From NCBI GenBank assembly GCA_963831105.1, contig CAWHOS010000004.1, positions 171,150 to 235,149 on the forward strand: a stretch of DNA of 64,000 bases, given 5' to 3'. Each line of letters starts with the position of its first letter. The stretch's first letter is position 1. Of this stretch, positions 8,544 through 16,765 are shown one piece after another. This DNA comes from DATFQI01 sp963831105 (lineage in GTDB: Bacteria; Actinomycetota; Thermoleophilia; Solirubrobacterales; Solirubrobacteraceae). Both the position numbers and the translations under genes were made by a program. The notes beneath the pieces are model-generated. The model was not told the DNA's origin. It did no database searches and saw nothing but the letters and a program-made list of their open reading frames with translations.

Positions 8544-9273
8544 GAACCACTTCGGACCTGACGTCGCGGAGCGCTACGACCGGGACTCCGCCGGGATGTT
8601 CGCGCCGGAGACCCTCGAACCGGCGGTCGACCGGCTGGAGGCGCTCGCCGCGGGGCGCCCGGCGCTCGAGCTCGCGATCGGGACCGGGCGGGTCGGCCTC
8701 GCGCTCGCGGCGCGGGGCGTGCCGGTGACCGGGATCGAGCTCTCGGATGCGATGGTCGAGCAGCTGCGCGCGAAGCCGGGCGGCGACGCGATCCCCGTGA
8801 CGATCGGCGACATGGCGACGACCAGGGTCGAAGGTGAGTTCGGGCTCGTCTACCTCGTGTTCAACACGCTCGTCAACCTGACCTCGCAGGACGCGCAGGT
8901 GGCCTGCTTCGAGAACGCCGCGGCGCACCTCGAGCCGGGCGGCTGCTTCGTCGTGGAGGTCGGCATCCCGCAGCTGCGCCGCCTCCCGCCGGGAGAGCGC
9001 GGCAACGTCATCGGCATCGAGGACGGCTACTGGGGCATCGACGAGTTCGACGTCGTCGAGCAGAGGCTCGTCTCGCACCACTTCATCGCCACGGACGAGG
9101 GCATCCGCCGCAAGTCGCTCCCGTTCCGCTACGTCTGGCCGTCCGAGCTGGACCTGATGGCCCGGCTCGCCGGGCTGCGGTTGCGGGAGCGCTCGGCCGA
9201 CTGGCACGGCGCGCCGCTCGCCGAGGACAGCCGCAGCCACGTGTCGGTCTGGGAGAAGCCGGCCGGCGCCTGA
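8536..9273 (+). CDS. Class I SAM-dependent methyltransferase
   Basis: A 245-residue methyltransferase of the Methyltransf_25 type. Motif I is ALELAIGTGRVGLALAARG (about residues 37-55), the acidic residue after beta-2 is in VTGIELSDAMV, and the post-I segment is IGDMATTRVEGEFGLVYLVFNTLVNL. The LVYLVFNTLVNL pattern is common in actinobacterial proteins of unknown substrate. It overlaps the LAL regulator gene by 8 bp and is probably the last gene of that operon. Confidence 0.87.
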   Translation: MPENHFGPDVAERYDRDSAGMFAPETLEPAVDRLEALAAGRPALELAIGTGRVGLALAARGVPVTGIELSDAMVEQLRAKPGGDAIPVTIGDMATTRVEGEFGLVYLVFNTLVNLTSQDAQVACFENAAAHLEPGGCFVVEVGIPQLRRLPPGERGNVIGIEDGYWGIDEFDVVEQRLVSHHFIATDEGIRRKSLPFRYVWPSELDLMARLAGLRLRERSADWHGAPLAEDSRSHVSVWEKPAGA

Positions 9274-9280
9274 ACCTCCC

Positions 9281-9307
9281 GGTCACGTTCGGGGGTCGTC
9301 GCTCGTC
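9281..9307 (+). promoter_or_regulatory. ECF41-type promoter of the carboxymuconolactone decarboxylase gene
   Basis: GGTCACG, then 16 bases, then CGTCAA, ending 39 bp before the ATG at 9346. It matches the ECF41 promoter TGTCACA-N16-CGTC that I recall from the literature at 5 of 7 positions in the -35 element and fully in the -10, and has the same 16-base spacing as the two better matches at 10712 and 10747. Confidence 0.6.
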
Positions 9308-9345
9308 AAGAGCAATGACACCCACGAACGACCGAGGAGGTTCCC

Positions 9346-9819
9346 ATGCAGGACACAGCGACCATCCAGCCCCGGATGCCCCACGTGGCGACGCTCGTGC
9401 CCGAGGCGGCGAAGGCGATCTACGCGCTCTCCAAGTCGGCATCGCGCCAGGGGCTGCCGGAGACGACCAAGTTCATCGTGCACCTGCGCGCGAGCCAGAT
9501 CAACGGCTGCAGCTTCTGCGCCGAGATGCACTCGCGCGAGCTCGAGGAGGCCGGCGAGTCCAGCGAGCGCATCTGGACCGTCGCGGCCTGGCGCGAGGCG
9601 CCGTACTTCACGGACGCCGAGCGCGCCGCGCTCGAGCTCACGGAGGCGCTCACCCGGATCAGCGACCGCCCGGACCCCGTGTCCGACGAGGTCTGGGAGC
9701 AGGCCGCCGAGCACTACGACGAGCAGGCGCTCGCCGCGCTGCTGATCGAGATCGCGGCGATCAACGTCTGGAACCGGTTCAACGTGGCCGTCCGGACGCC
9801 GGCCGGGTCCTGGGGCTAG
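9346..9819 (+). CDS. Carboxymuconolactone decarboxylase / AhpD-like protein
   Basis: A 157-residue member of the CMD/alkylhydroperoxidase D superfamily. The redox motif is INGCSFCAEMHSRE, with C55, C58 and H62 in the CxxCxxxH arrangement used by AhpD to reduce peroxides; the helical core follows. A clear AGGAGG site precedes the ATG. Its 3' end overlaps the convergent sigma-factor gene by 4 bp. CMD genes are the classical genomic partner and target of ECF41 sigma factors, and an ECF41-like promoter lies upstream. A thiol-dependent oxidative-stress role is likely; the physiological substrate is unknown. Confidence 0.9.
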   Translation: MQDTATIQPRMPHVATLVPEAAKAIYALSKSASRQGLPETTKFIVHLRASQINGCSFCAEMHSRELEEAGESSERIWTVAAWREAPYFTDAERAALELTEALTRISDRPDPVSDEVWEQAAEHYDEQALAALLIEIAAINVWNRFNVAVRTPAGSWG

Positions 9820-10712
9820 GACGCCCGATGCTCGACGCCGAACTCCGAGAGATCGAGGTTCGCGAGCCGTCGCGGGTCGGCGAGGATGTCCATCGCGACG
9901 ATCCTCCCGTCCGCGACGGTCAGGGCCACGATCGCCGTGGCCACGCCGTCCTGCACGACCACGCCGCCCGGCTCGCCGTTCACGAGGGCGGGACGGGAGA
10001 ACTCGGCCAGCGGCGAGTGGGCGAACGCCTGCCGCGAGACGGCCTCCGCGCCGTGGACGATGCGCGGAGCGACCCCATCGCCTTCGTCCACGCGTAGCAC
10101 CACGTCGGGGTCCAGCAGTGCGAGCAGGTCCTCGAAGCGTCCGTCGCGCGAGGCGGCGAGGAAGGCATCGCTGACCTCGCGCCGGCGGCGCAGGTCCGGG
10201 TCGTGCGCGGGAGCGGAGCCGCGGACCCGGCGGCGCGCGCGGCTCGCGAGCTGCCGCGAGGCCTCCGGCGAGCGGCCCACGATCTCGGCGATCTCGGCGA
10301 ACGAGATCGAGAACATGTCGTGCAGGACGAACGCGAGCCGCTCGGCCGGGGTCAGCGTCTCGAGCACCACGAGGACCGCCAGGCCGACCGAGTCGGCGAG
10401 CAGCGCCTCGTGCTCGGGGTCGAGCTCGCCGTAGCGCTCGACCAGCGGGTCCGGCAGCCGTCCCTCCTCGATCGAATCGAGGCTCCTGGTCCGCCGGGCG
10501 CGCAGCATGTCGAGCGACACCCGGGCCACGGCGGTCGTGAGCCACCCGCCCAGGTTCATGATCCGGTCGTCGTCGGAGCGCTGCAGCCGCAGCCACGCCT
10601 CCTGGACGGCGTCCTCGGCCTCCGTCAGCGATCCGAGCATCCGGTAGGCGACCGTCTTCAGGTGGTCGCGGTGCTCTTCGAACTCGCCTGCGAGGTACTC
10701 GTCGCGCTCCAT
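9816..10712 (-). CDS. sigJ: ECF41-family RNA polymerase sigma factor (SigJ-like)
   Basis: A 298-residue ECF sigma factor with sigma-2 (residues about 10-75, GSLTEAEDAVQEAWLRLQR), sigma-4 (about 110-165, ETLTPAERLAFVLHDMFSISFAEIAEIVGRSPEASRQLASRARRR) and a C-terminal SnoaL-like domain. The extra domain is diagnostic of ECF41, as are a linker GRLPDPL (a variant of WLPEP), VNGEPGGVV (NGxPG motif) and DPRRLANL (NPDKL-like). In ECF41 this extension stands in for an anti-sigma factor and tunes activity. The gene is flanked by a CMD gene and a YceI gene, both with matching promoters, and it has one itself, suggesting autoregulation. Confidence 0.93.
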   Translation of the reverse strand: MERDEYLAGEFEEHRDHLKTVAYRMLGSLTEAEDAVQEAWLRLQRSDDDRIMNLGGWLTTAVARVSLDMLRARRTRSLDSIEEGRLPDPLVERYGELDPEHEALLADSVGLAVLVVLETLTPAERLAFVLHDMFSISFAEIAEIVGRSPEASRQLASRARRRVRGSAPAHDPDLRRRREVSDAFLAASRDGRFEDLLALLDPDVVLRVDEGDGVAPRIVHGAEAVSRQAFAHSPLAEFSRPALVNGEPGGVVVQDGVATAIVALTVADGRIVAMDILADPRRLANLDLSEFGVEHRAS

Positions 10713-10738
10713 GTCACATCCCTTCGTCGTCGTCCGTC
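10712..10738 (+). promoter_or_regulatory. ECF41-type promoter of the yceI-like gene
   Basis: A perfect TGTCACA-N16-CGTC, followed by AA, at 10712-10738, 49 bp before the ATG at 10788. It overlaps the start codon of the divergent sigma-factor gene, so transcription of the two genes may interfere. This is the best match of the three sites around the sigma gene. Confidence 0.75.
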
Positions 10739-10746
10739 AAGGGGTT

Positions 10747-10773
10747 GACGGAGCAGTAGCGATCGACGTGACA
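10747..10773 (-). promoter_or_regulatory. ECF41-type autoregulatory promoter of the sigma-factor gene
   Basis: Reading the reverse strand, TGTCACG-N16-CGTCAA lies 34 bp upstream of the sigma-factor ATG. The -10 elements of this promoter and of the opposite one at 10712-10738 face each other 8 bp apart. It indicates that the ECF41 factor transcribes its own gene. Confidence 0.7.
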
Positions 10774-10787
10774 GATCGGAGGACATC

Positions 10788-11312
10788 ATGCCCACCCAGA
10801 CCGCCGCCACAGGCCTCGCCACGGGCACGTGGCAGCTCGACCCCGCTCGCACGAGCGCCGAGTTCCACGTTCCCAACCTGTGGGGCCTCGCGACCGTGAA
10901 GGGCCGCTTCGACCGCCTTCGGGGCACGCTCGACCTGTCGGGCCGCCCGGCGGTGGAGCTGGTCATCGACGCCGCAAGCCTCGACACCGGCAACGCGCGC
11001 CGCGACAAGCACCTGCGCTCGGTCGACTTCTTCGGCGCCGCCGAGCACCCGGAGGTCCGCTTCGAGGCCGACGCCGCCGAGCCCGCCGGCGGCACGCTGA
11101 GGATCCGCGGGCTGCTCTACGCCGCCGGCCGGCACGTCCCGGTCGCGGTCGACGCCGCCCTGACCCCCGACGGCGACGCGTTCGCGATCGAGGCCGAGGC
11201 GCACGTCGACCAGCGCGAGCTCGGGATGACGTGGAGCCCGCTGGGCGTCGTCCGCGCCCCGACCAGGCTGGTGCTGAGCGGGCGCCTGGTATGCGCCGGG
11301 GAGCTCCGGTGA
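10788..11312 (+). CDS. YceI-family protein
   Basis: A 174-residue protein with the YceI lipocalin-like fold: WQLDPARTSAEFHVPNLWGLATVKGRF at the start, VIDAASLDTGNARRDKHLRSVDFF, and HPEVRFEA are all classical. Family members bind long amphipathic molecules such as polyisoprenoids and are often induced by stress. No signal peptide is visible, so this copy is probably cytoplasmic. It is divergent from the ECF41 sigma gene, and its promoter is a perfect ECF41-type match, so it is a probable regulon member. A GGAGG site precedes the ATG. Confidence 0.92.
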   Translation: MPTQTAATGLATGTWQLDPARTSAEFHVPNLWGLATVKGRFDRLRGTLDLSGRPAVELVIDAASLDTGNARRDKHLRSVDFFGAAEHPEVRFEADAAEPAGGTLRIRGLLYAAGRHVPVAVDAALTPDGDAFAIEAEAHVDQRELGMTWSPLGVVRAPTRLVLSGRLVCAGELR

Positions 11313-11325
11313 GGGTCTCCGCGGC

Positions 11326-11565
11326 TCAGAACGGATGCGACCCGCGCATCCGCTCCTCCGGCTCCGCGTCCGACGCGCGACCGTACCGGTCGCCCACGTC
11401 CGGCGGTCGCACGATCAGGTAGGCGATCACGCCGACGACGGGGAAGATCAGCGCGATCAGCGCCCATGCGACCTTCTTGAGCACCGTGAACTGCGGCCTG
11501 CGCACGATGTCGAAGAGGACGAAGGCCCAGATCAGGAACCACAGGATCGCGATGAGGGTGAGCAT
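11326..11565 (-). CDS. Small membrane protein with PLDc_N-type domain
   Basis: A 79-residue protein with two transmembrane helices: LTLIAILWFLIWAFVLFDIV and KVAWALIALIFPVVGVIAYLIV. The pattern (short loop with RRPQFTVLKK, then a helix ending in a proline-containing VFPVVGVIAYLI) is the 'phospholipase D-nuclease N-terminal' family, common as a stand-alone protein in actinobacteria. Despite its name, no catalytic role is known for the isolated domain. The C-terminal tail is charged. It is convergent with the yceI-like gene. Confidence 0.85.
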   Translation of the reverse strand: MLTLIAILWFLIWAFVLFDIVRRPQFTVLKKVAWALIALIFPVVGVIAYLIVRPPDVGDRYGRASDAEPEERMRGSHPF

Positions 11566-11626
11566 GCACCGACGATCCCTCGCCCGCGGTGGCCGCGCAT
11601 CATCCGATGCGGATGATGCGAGGGCG

Positions 11627-12631
11627 CTACGCCGAAGGGCCGCCGCGGGGCATACGTGCCAGGGCCAACCCTGAGACGCCGCCCACCGCGGTGAGGTACT
11701 CGCGGTCGGCCTCGCTGAGGGAGCGCTCGTCGGCGAAGGAGACGCCGAGCACCCCCAGCCGCTCGGCCCCCGCGCTCAGCGGCACGACCGCCACCGAGCC
11801 CGCGGCGGGCATGGCCGCGAAGCGGTCATGGACCTCGGCGTGCGTCGTGAGGAACCCGGGTTCCCCGGTGCGGACGACGTGCGCCGGGAGGTCGGCGGCC
11901 GCGAGCGGAACGTCCGGCGGCGGCGCGGTGTCCTCCGCGCCGGCGCCGGCGGCCGCGGCCGTCCGCAGCATCTCGTCCGAGTCGTCGACGAGCGAGAGCC
12001 ACACGGACTGCATGTCCAGGCGATCGACCGTCCGGCTGACCTCGTCGAGGACGTCGTCGACGCTCTCGGCCGGCGCGAGCGCCGTGCTCAGCTCCGCCAG
12101 CGACCGCAGCCTGACCTGGTCCCGGGCGATCATCCGGGTCGCGGTCAGCAGCTGGAGCTCGGCGATCACGCCCGCCGCGAGATCGGCCATGATCGCCAGG
12201 TCGTCCTCGCTCCACGTCCGCGGCTGGAAGTCGACCGCGCACAAGGTCCCGATCGGCTCGCCGTCGAACGTGCGCAGCGGCACGCCGGCATAGGCGACCA
12301 CGCCGAGCTCGACGGCCGGGTCGCCGGCGTGCGCCGGAACCGTCCGCGCGTCCTCGAGGGTGTACGCGTCGCCGTCGAGCGCGAACGGGCAGAACCCGGC
12401 GTCGAGCGGCATCCCCGTCATCGACGCCCAGGGCTCGGGCCCGCCGCAGCCGACGAACTGCTGCCGGTCGGCGCCGATCAGGTTGACCAGCGCCACGGGG
12501 ACCGACAGCACGCGGCAGGCCACGCGCGCGATCCGGTCGAGCGCCTCCGCGGAGCTCTGGGCGTTCGTCCCCAGCTCCGCCAGCGCCTGCAACCGGCTCG
12601 GCCGGCGAATCACGTCATTCATCTCGTGCAT
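11627..12631 (-). CDS. Double GAF-domain protein
   Basis: A 334-residue soluble protein with two GAF domains. The first (about residues 20-165) carries VALVNLIGADRQQFVGCGG, DAGFCPFALDG, VVAYAGVPLRT and GTLCAVDFQPRTWS, the pattern of sensory GAF domains that precede kinases or cyclases. The second (about 180-325) is more divergent (SVWLSLVDDSDEMLRTAAAAG, VAVVPLSAGAERLGVLGVSF). No output domain follows, so it may act as a partner of another signalling protein or as a ligand-binding regulator. A second ATG three codons in is an alternative start. Confidence 0.85.
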   Translation of the reverse strand: MHEMNDVIRRPSRLQALAELGTNAQSSAEALDRIARVACRVLSVPVALVNLIGADRQQFVGCGGPEPWASMTGMPLDAGFCPFALDGDAYTLEDARTVPAHAGDPAVELGVVAYAGVPLRTFDGEPIGTLCAVDFQPRTWSEDDLAIMADLAAGVIAELQLLTATRMIARDQVRLRSLAELSTALAPAESVDDVLDEVSRTVDRLDMQSVWLSLVDDSDEMLRTAAAAGAGAEDTAPPPDVPLAAADLPAHVVRTGEPGFLTTHAEVHDRFAAMPAAGSVAVVPLSAGAERLGVLGVSFADERSLSEADREYLTAVGGVSGLALARMPRGGPSA

Positions 12632-12643
12632 CTCTGCCTCCCG

Positions 12644-13507
12644 TCACTCCGCCCGCGAGAACCGCCAGATCGCGACCCCCATCATCCCAAACCCGAGCAC
12701 CACAACGATGAGCAGCTCGAGCAACGTCGGCACCCGCCAGCCGAACCAGGTCACGCCCGGGTCCAGCGTCCGCTGCGCCGCCGCCGAGACGTCGAGGTGA
12801 TTGAACACCAGGTGACGCATCACGTCCACGGCGTAGGTCAGCGGGTTGATCCGGTTGAGCACCTCCAGCCACGCCGGCAGCCCGCCGACGGGGAAGAGCG
12901 CGCCGGACAGGAAGACCATCGGGAACACGACGAGCTGCATCACCCAGGTGAAGGTCTGGGCCTGCTTGATCGTGACGGCGACCAGCATGCCGAAGGCGCT
13001 GACGGTGAACGCGAGCACCACCAGCAGGCCGATCGCTCCGAGGAGCAGGCCCAGGTCGTAGGGGACGCCGACCAGCCCGGCGAGCGCCAGCACGATCACG
13101 CCCTGCGACGCCGCGATGCTCGCCCCGCCCAGGCACTTGCCGAGGATGATCGACGTCCGGCTGACCGGCGCGATCGTCATCTCCTGCAGGAACCCGAGCT
13201 CCCGGTCCCACACCAGCGAGGCGGCGCTGATCATCGCCGTGAAGAACACCGCGATGCAGATCACGCCGGGGAAGATGAACGTCTTGAGGTCGACGCCGCC
13301 CGTGGAGGCGGCGGACAGCGACTGCAGGCCGGAGCCCAGCACGAACAGGAACAGCAGCGGCTGCATCAGCCACGTCATGGTCTGCCCGCGGTTGCCGAGG
13401 AAGCGGATCAGGTCGCGGCGCCAGACGGTCTTGACCGCCCGCGCCTCCGAGCGCCACGAGCGCTCCGGCACCCGGGCGGCGACGATGTCGGCCGTGATGG
13501 CGCTCAT
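12644..13507 (-). CDS. ABC-2 type transporter permease (DrrB-like)
   Basis: A 287-residue permease with six predicted membrane segments, including MQPLLFLFVLGSGLQ, FIFPGVICIAVFFTAMISA and FPMVFLSGALFPVGGLPAWLEVLNRINPLTYAVDVMR. The last is the signature of ABC-2/DrrB exporters of daunorubicin-type drugs. The ATG at 13507 overlaps the stop of the ATPase gene by 4 bp, so translation is coupled. It forms an exporter with the ATPase encoded upstream and is probably controlled by the divergent TetR gene. The exported compound is unknown. Confidence 0.92.
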   Translation of the reverse strand: MSAITADIVAARVPERSWRSEARAVKTVWRRDLIRFLGNRGQTMTWLMQPLLFLFVLGSGLQSLSAASTGGVDLKTFIFPGVICIAVFFTAMISAASLVWDRELGFLQEMTIAPVSRTSIILGKCLGGASIAASQGVIVLALAGLVGVPYDLGLLLGAIGLLVVLAFTVSAFGMLVAVTIKQAQTFTWVMQLVVFPMVFLSGALFPVGGLPAWLEVLNRINPLTYAVDVMRHLVFNHLDVSAAAQRTLDPGVTWFGWRVPTLLELLIVVVLGFGMMGVAIWRFSRAE

Positions 13508-14502
13508 CGCCTCGCCCCCGCCATCGCGCGCATCATGGTGCGGTTGAGATCGGCCCTGCTGCCGGTCTCCGCATCGCGGATCGTCGAGCCCGTGTAGCGC
13601 ATGAAGACGTCGTCCAACGTCGGCCGCGAGACGGCGATCGAGGTGATGGCCACGTCCAGCTCGGCGAACAGCCGCGGGACGAACGCCTCCCCGTTCTCCA
13701 CGTGGAAGGTCACCGCCCCCTCGGCGACGGAGGCCTCGATGCCGAAGCGGTCGCGCAGCGCGGCCAGCGCGGCGTCGTCGTCGGCCGTGCCGAGCACGAC
13801 GCGGTCGGCGCCGACGCTTGCCTTCAGCGCCTCCGGCGTGTCGAGGACGACGATCTCGCCGCGGTCCATGATCGCGATGCGGTCGCAGAACTCCGCCTCG
13901 TCCATGTAGTGCGTGGTCATGAAGATGGTCGTTCCCTCCTTCTCCTGCAGCGCCCGGATGTAGCGCCAGATCGAGCTGCGCGTCTGCGGGTCGAGGCCGA
14001 TGGTCGGCTCGTCGAGGAACAGCACGCGCGGCGAGTGCATCAGCCCGCGGGCGATCTCCAGGCGGCGCTTCATGCCGCCGGAGAACGTGATCACGCGCTG
14101 GTCGCGCCGGTCGGCCAGGTCGACCATCTGCAGCATCTGGTCCATCCGGGCCGGGATGACGTCGGCGTCGATGCCGTAGAGCTCGGCGTGCATCCGCAGG
14201 TTCTGCGCGGCCGTGAGCTGGACGTCCAAGGTCGGGTCCTGGAAGACCAGGCCGAGGTGGCGGCGCACGTCGTCGCGCTGGCTGACGACGTCGAAGCCGC
14301 TGACGCGCGCGGCCCCCGACGTGGGCCTGGCCAGCGTGCAGAGCACGTTGATCGTCGTGCTCTTGCCGGCGCCGTTGGGGCCGAGGAATCCGAAGACCTC
14401 GCCCGGCGGGACGGTGAACGAGACGCCGCGGACGGCGTCGACGTCGCCATAGGACTTGACGAGGTCTTCGACCTCGATGGCGGGTGTGGATGAGGCAATC
14501 AC
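13504..14502 (-). CDS. ABC transporter ATP-binding protein (DrrA-like)
   Basis: An ATPase of about 332 residues from the GTG at 14502 (an in-frame GTG at 14529 is the other candidate). Walker A is GPNGAGKSTT, the signature is FSGGMKRRLEIARGL, Walker B is VLFLDEPTIGLDP and the H-loop is MTTHYMDEAEF. The C-terminal extension, ending in RPTLDDVFMRYTG, is typical of daunorubicin-resistance ATPases (DrrA). The 14502 start is preferred because homology starts right after it and a promoter ending a few bases upstream would give a nearly leaderless mRNA. Confidence 0.92.
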   Translation of the reverse strand: MIASSTPAIEVEDLVKSYGDVDAVRGVSFTVPPGEVFGFLGPNGAGKSTTINVLCTLARPTSGAARVSGFDVVSQRDDVRRHLGLVFQDPTLDVQLTAAQNLRMHAELYGIDADVIPARMDQMLQMVDLADRRDQRVITFSGGMKRRLEIARGLMHSPRVLFLDEPTIGLDPQTRSSIWRYIRALQEKEGTTIFMTTHYMDEAEFCDRIAIMDRGEIVVLDTPEALKASVGADRVVLGTADDDAALAALRDRFGIEASVAEGAVTFHVENGEAFVPRLFAELDVAITSIAVSRPTLDDVFMRYTGSTIRDAETGSRADLNRTMMRAMAGARR

Positions 14503-14510
14503 GATGCGGC

Positions 14511-14539
14511 AGCATAACGTTACAGTCACTGAATGTCTA
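14511..14539 (-). promoter_or_regulatory. Promoter and operator-like palindromes of the ABC exporter operon
   Basis: On the reverse strand TAGACA-N17-TATGCT forms a sigma-70-like promoter whose start point would fall at about 14503-14505, at the GTG of the ATPase gene. Two palindromes sit in or beside the spacer: TAACGTTA (14515-14522) and CAGT-C-ACTG (14523-14531). A repressor bound there would block the promoter, and the divergent TetR gene is the obvious candidate. No direct evidence. Confidence 0.45.
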
Positions 14540-14562
14540 CTGTCGCTAGAGTGTTATACTCC

Positions 14563-15204
14563 ATGTCAGGCGCACAGAACGAAGGCCTTCGCGCACGCAA
14601 GAAGCGCGCCGCTCGCGAGGCCATCGCCGCCACGGCCAGCCGGCTCTTCGCCGAGCGCGGCTTCGACACCGTCACCGTCGCCGAGGTCGCGGCCGCCGCC
14701 GAGGTCTCCGAGAAGACGGTCTTCAACTACTTCCCGACGAAGGAGGACCTCGCGTTCGCCGGGCGCGAGCAGGGCCTCATGCAGCTCGTCGCGGCGATCA
14801 GGGAGCGCGCGCCGGGCACCCCGGTCATCGACGTCTTCCGCGCGCTGACCACCACCGTGATCGACGTCCTCGTCGCCCGCGGCGACGAGGAGCTCCTCAC
14901 GGCGGCCAAGATCATCCGGCACAGTCCCCGGCTGCAGGAGCGCCTGACCGCGGGATGGGAGTCGGGGGCCGCCGTCGTCACCACCGCGATCGCCGAGACG
15001 TCAGGCGCGGCCGAGGACGACCTCGTGCCCGGCATCGTCGCCCGCACGCTCTGGTACACGCACCGGTCGATCTTCCTCGTCGCGCTGCACGGCCTGCTCG
15101 CCGAGGAGGACCGCGAGCAGCTCGTCGCCCGGCTGCGGGTCGCCGCCGACCGGGCCTACGGCCAGCTCGCCGACGGGTTCGGGGAGTACGGCAAGCGCGG
15201 CTGA
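14563..15204 (+). CDS. TetR-family transcriptional regulator
   Basis: A 213-residue TetR protein from the ATG at 14563; an in-frame ATG at 14533 would add ten residues that do not resemble the family. The HTH is AIAATASRLFAERGFDTVTVAEVAAAAEVSEKTVFNYFPTKEDL. The acyl-ligand domain is not specific. It is divergent from the DrrAB-like exporter pair, the usual place for a drug-responsive repressor. A TATACT hexamer directly before the ATG may be part of its promoter. Confidence 0.9.
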   Translation: MSGAQNEGLRARKKRAAREAIAATASRLFAERGFDTVTVAEVAAAAEVSEKTVFNYFPTKEDLAFAGREQGLMQLVAAIRERAPGTPVIDVFRALTTTVIDVLVARGDEELLTAAKIIRHSPRLQERLTAGWESGAAVVTTAIAETSGAAEDDLVPGIVARTLWYTHRSIFLVALHGLLAEEDREQLVARLRVAADRAYGQLADGFGEYGKRG

Positions 15205-15213
15205 GTCCGCGCG

Positions 15214-16545
15214 CTACGCGGCCTCGGCGTCGTCGAGCTCCGGGGCGACGATGAGCTTCGCCGGGGTGTCGATGCCGGCGAGCGGCGGAAGCGGCTTCTC
15301 CGATCCGGCCCCGGCCTCCTCCAGGCGGCGCAGCTGCGGCAGCACCCTGGCGTCGAGCGACCCGGCGCCCTGGTTGTAGGCGTTCACGGCCGAGTTGAGC
15401 TGGCGGCCGAGCTTCGCGTAGGGCTCGAGGAACGTCGCGATCCGCTTGTGCAGCTCGCGGCCGGCGGCAGCGATCTCGCGAGCGGACTCGGCGATCTTCT
15501 CCTGGCGCCACCCGTAGTAGGTCGCGTGCAGCAGCGCGATCAGCGTGGTCGGCGTCGCGATCAGCACGCCCTTCGCGGCCCCGTGCTCGAGCAGCGTCGG
15601 CTCGGCCTCGAGCGCGGCGCAGTAGACGCCCTCGTTCGGGATGAACATGACCACGAACTCCGGCGAGGACTCGAACTGCGCGTGGTAGCTCTTGGACGCG
15701 AGCGTGTCGATGTGCTGGCGGGTCTGGCGGCCGTGCTGCCGGAGGAGCACTCGCTGCTCGGCCTCGTCGGCGGTCTCGAGCGCGCGCAGATAGGCGTCCA
15801 TCGGGACCTTCGCGTCGACCACGACGTCACGCTCGGCCGGCAGGTGCACGAGCAGGTCGGGCCGCAGCCGGCTCCCGTCGGAGTCGCTCACGCTCACCTG
15901 CGAGACGAAGTCGACGTGCTCGGTCATGTTCGCCGCGGCGACGCAGTTGCGCAGCTGCATCTCGCCCCACGCCCCGCGGACCTGCGGCCGCTTCAGCGCC
16001 GAGACGAGCGTCCCGGTCTGGTCGCGCAGGCGCCCGACCTCCGCGCTCATCGACTCGAACATCTGCCGCACGTGCCCATGCGTCGTCCGCCGGTCGCGCT
16101 CGAGCTGCTCGACCTGATCGCCGACGCGCTTCAGGTTCTGCGTGATCGGCTCCAGGGACCGCTTGATCTCCTCCGCGCGCTTGCCGAGCTCGCCGGCCGC
16201 GGTCGCGCGATCCGCCTCCCGCTGCGCCGCAGCGATCTTCTCGACCTGCTCGGAGACCTGCGTCAGCGTGTCCGTGGAGATCGCCTTCATCTGCTCGGCC
16301 AGCTGCTCGCGGTTGCCGGCCACGAGCGCGATCTTCTCCTCCGTCGCGCGGCGCAGCTCCGCGAGCTGCCGCTCGTGCCCGGACTGGCGCTCCGCGGAGA
16401 GCCGGCGCGCAGCCTCCAGCTCTGCCTCGTGCCGCTGCGCGGCGCCGTGCAGCGCGATCATCGCGCTGCGCAATCGGGGGCCCAGCAGCATCGCGACGGA
16501 CGCGGCCCCGGCGACGAGCCCGAGCAGGAACAGGGCAAGGGTCAT
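15214..16545 (-). CDS. rmuC: DNA recombination protein RmuC
   Basis: A 443-residue RmuC protein: N-terminal membrane anchor (TLALFLLGLVAGAASVAMLLG), a long coiled coil (about residues 35-190) and the conserved nuclease-like core. Core motifs are VRGAWGEMQLRNCVAAANM, LRPDLLVHLPAERDVVVDAKVPMDAYLRALE with the D-x(n)-D-A-K core of the PD-(D/E)xK fold, FVVMFIPNEGVYCAAL and LIATPTTLIALLHATYYGWRQE. RmuC limits inversion at short repeats in Escherichia coli. It ends 10 bp from the TetR gene, convergent. Confidence 0.93.
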   Translation of the reverse strand: MTLALFLLGLVAGAASVAMLLGPRLRSAMIALHGAAQRHEAELEAARRLSAERQSGHERQLAELRRATEEKIALVAGNREQLAEQMKAISTDTLTQVSEQVEKIAAAQREADRATAAGELGKRAEEIKRSLEPITQNLKRVGDQVEQLERDRRTTHGHVRQMFESMSAEVGRLRDQTGTLVSALKRPQVRGAWGEMQLRNCVAAANMTEHVDFVSQVSVSDSDGSRLRPDLLVHLPAERDVVVDAKVPMDAYLRALETADEAEQRVLLRQHGRQTRQHIDTLASKSYHAQFESSPEFVVMFIPNEGVYCAALEAEPTLLEHGAAKGVLIATPTTLIALLHATYYGWRQEKIAESAREIAAAGRELHKRIATFLEPYAKLGRQLNSAVNAYNQGAGSLDARVLPQLRRLEEAGAGSEKPLPPLAGIDTPAKLIVAPELDDAEAA

Positions 16546-16765
16546 GACTGCTCACCCCTGGTCTCGATCAGCAGCACCCGGGGAACGCTGCCGGTCGCCG
16601 CGGACGGCGTGCACGCGGGCTTGCAAGCGCGTGCCGCCGACGCACGTGAACTGCTGGCTGAGACACGATGTGACATATGGCCTTCCTTGCTCGCAGTTGA
16701 GCCTTAGAGGTGAGGCAACGACTGGGTTGAACCTACCGCGTGCGTCGGCGGATTAGTGTGTCCGC

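Noticed and set aside
16546..16765. Gap between rmuC and the Kelch gene checked for a small RNA or gene
   Set aside because: No hairpin with a T-run, no promoter pair and no reading frame with coding bias were seen.
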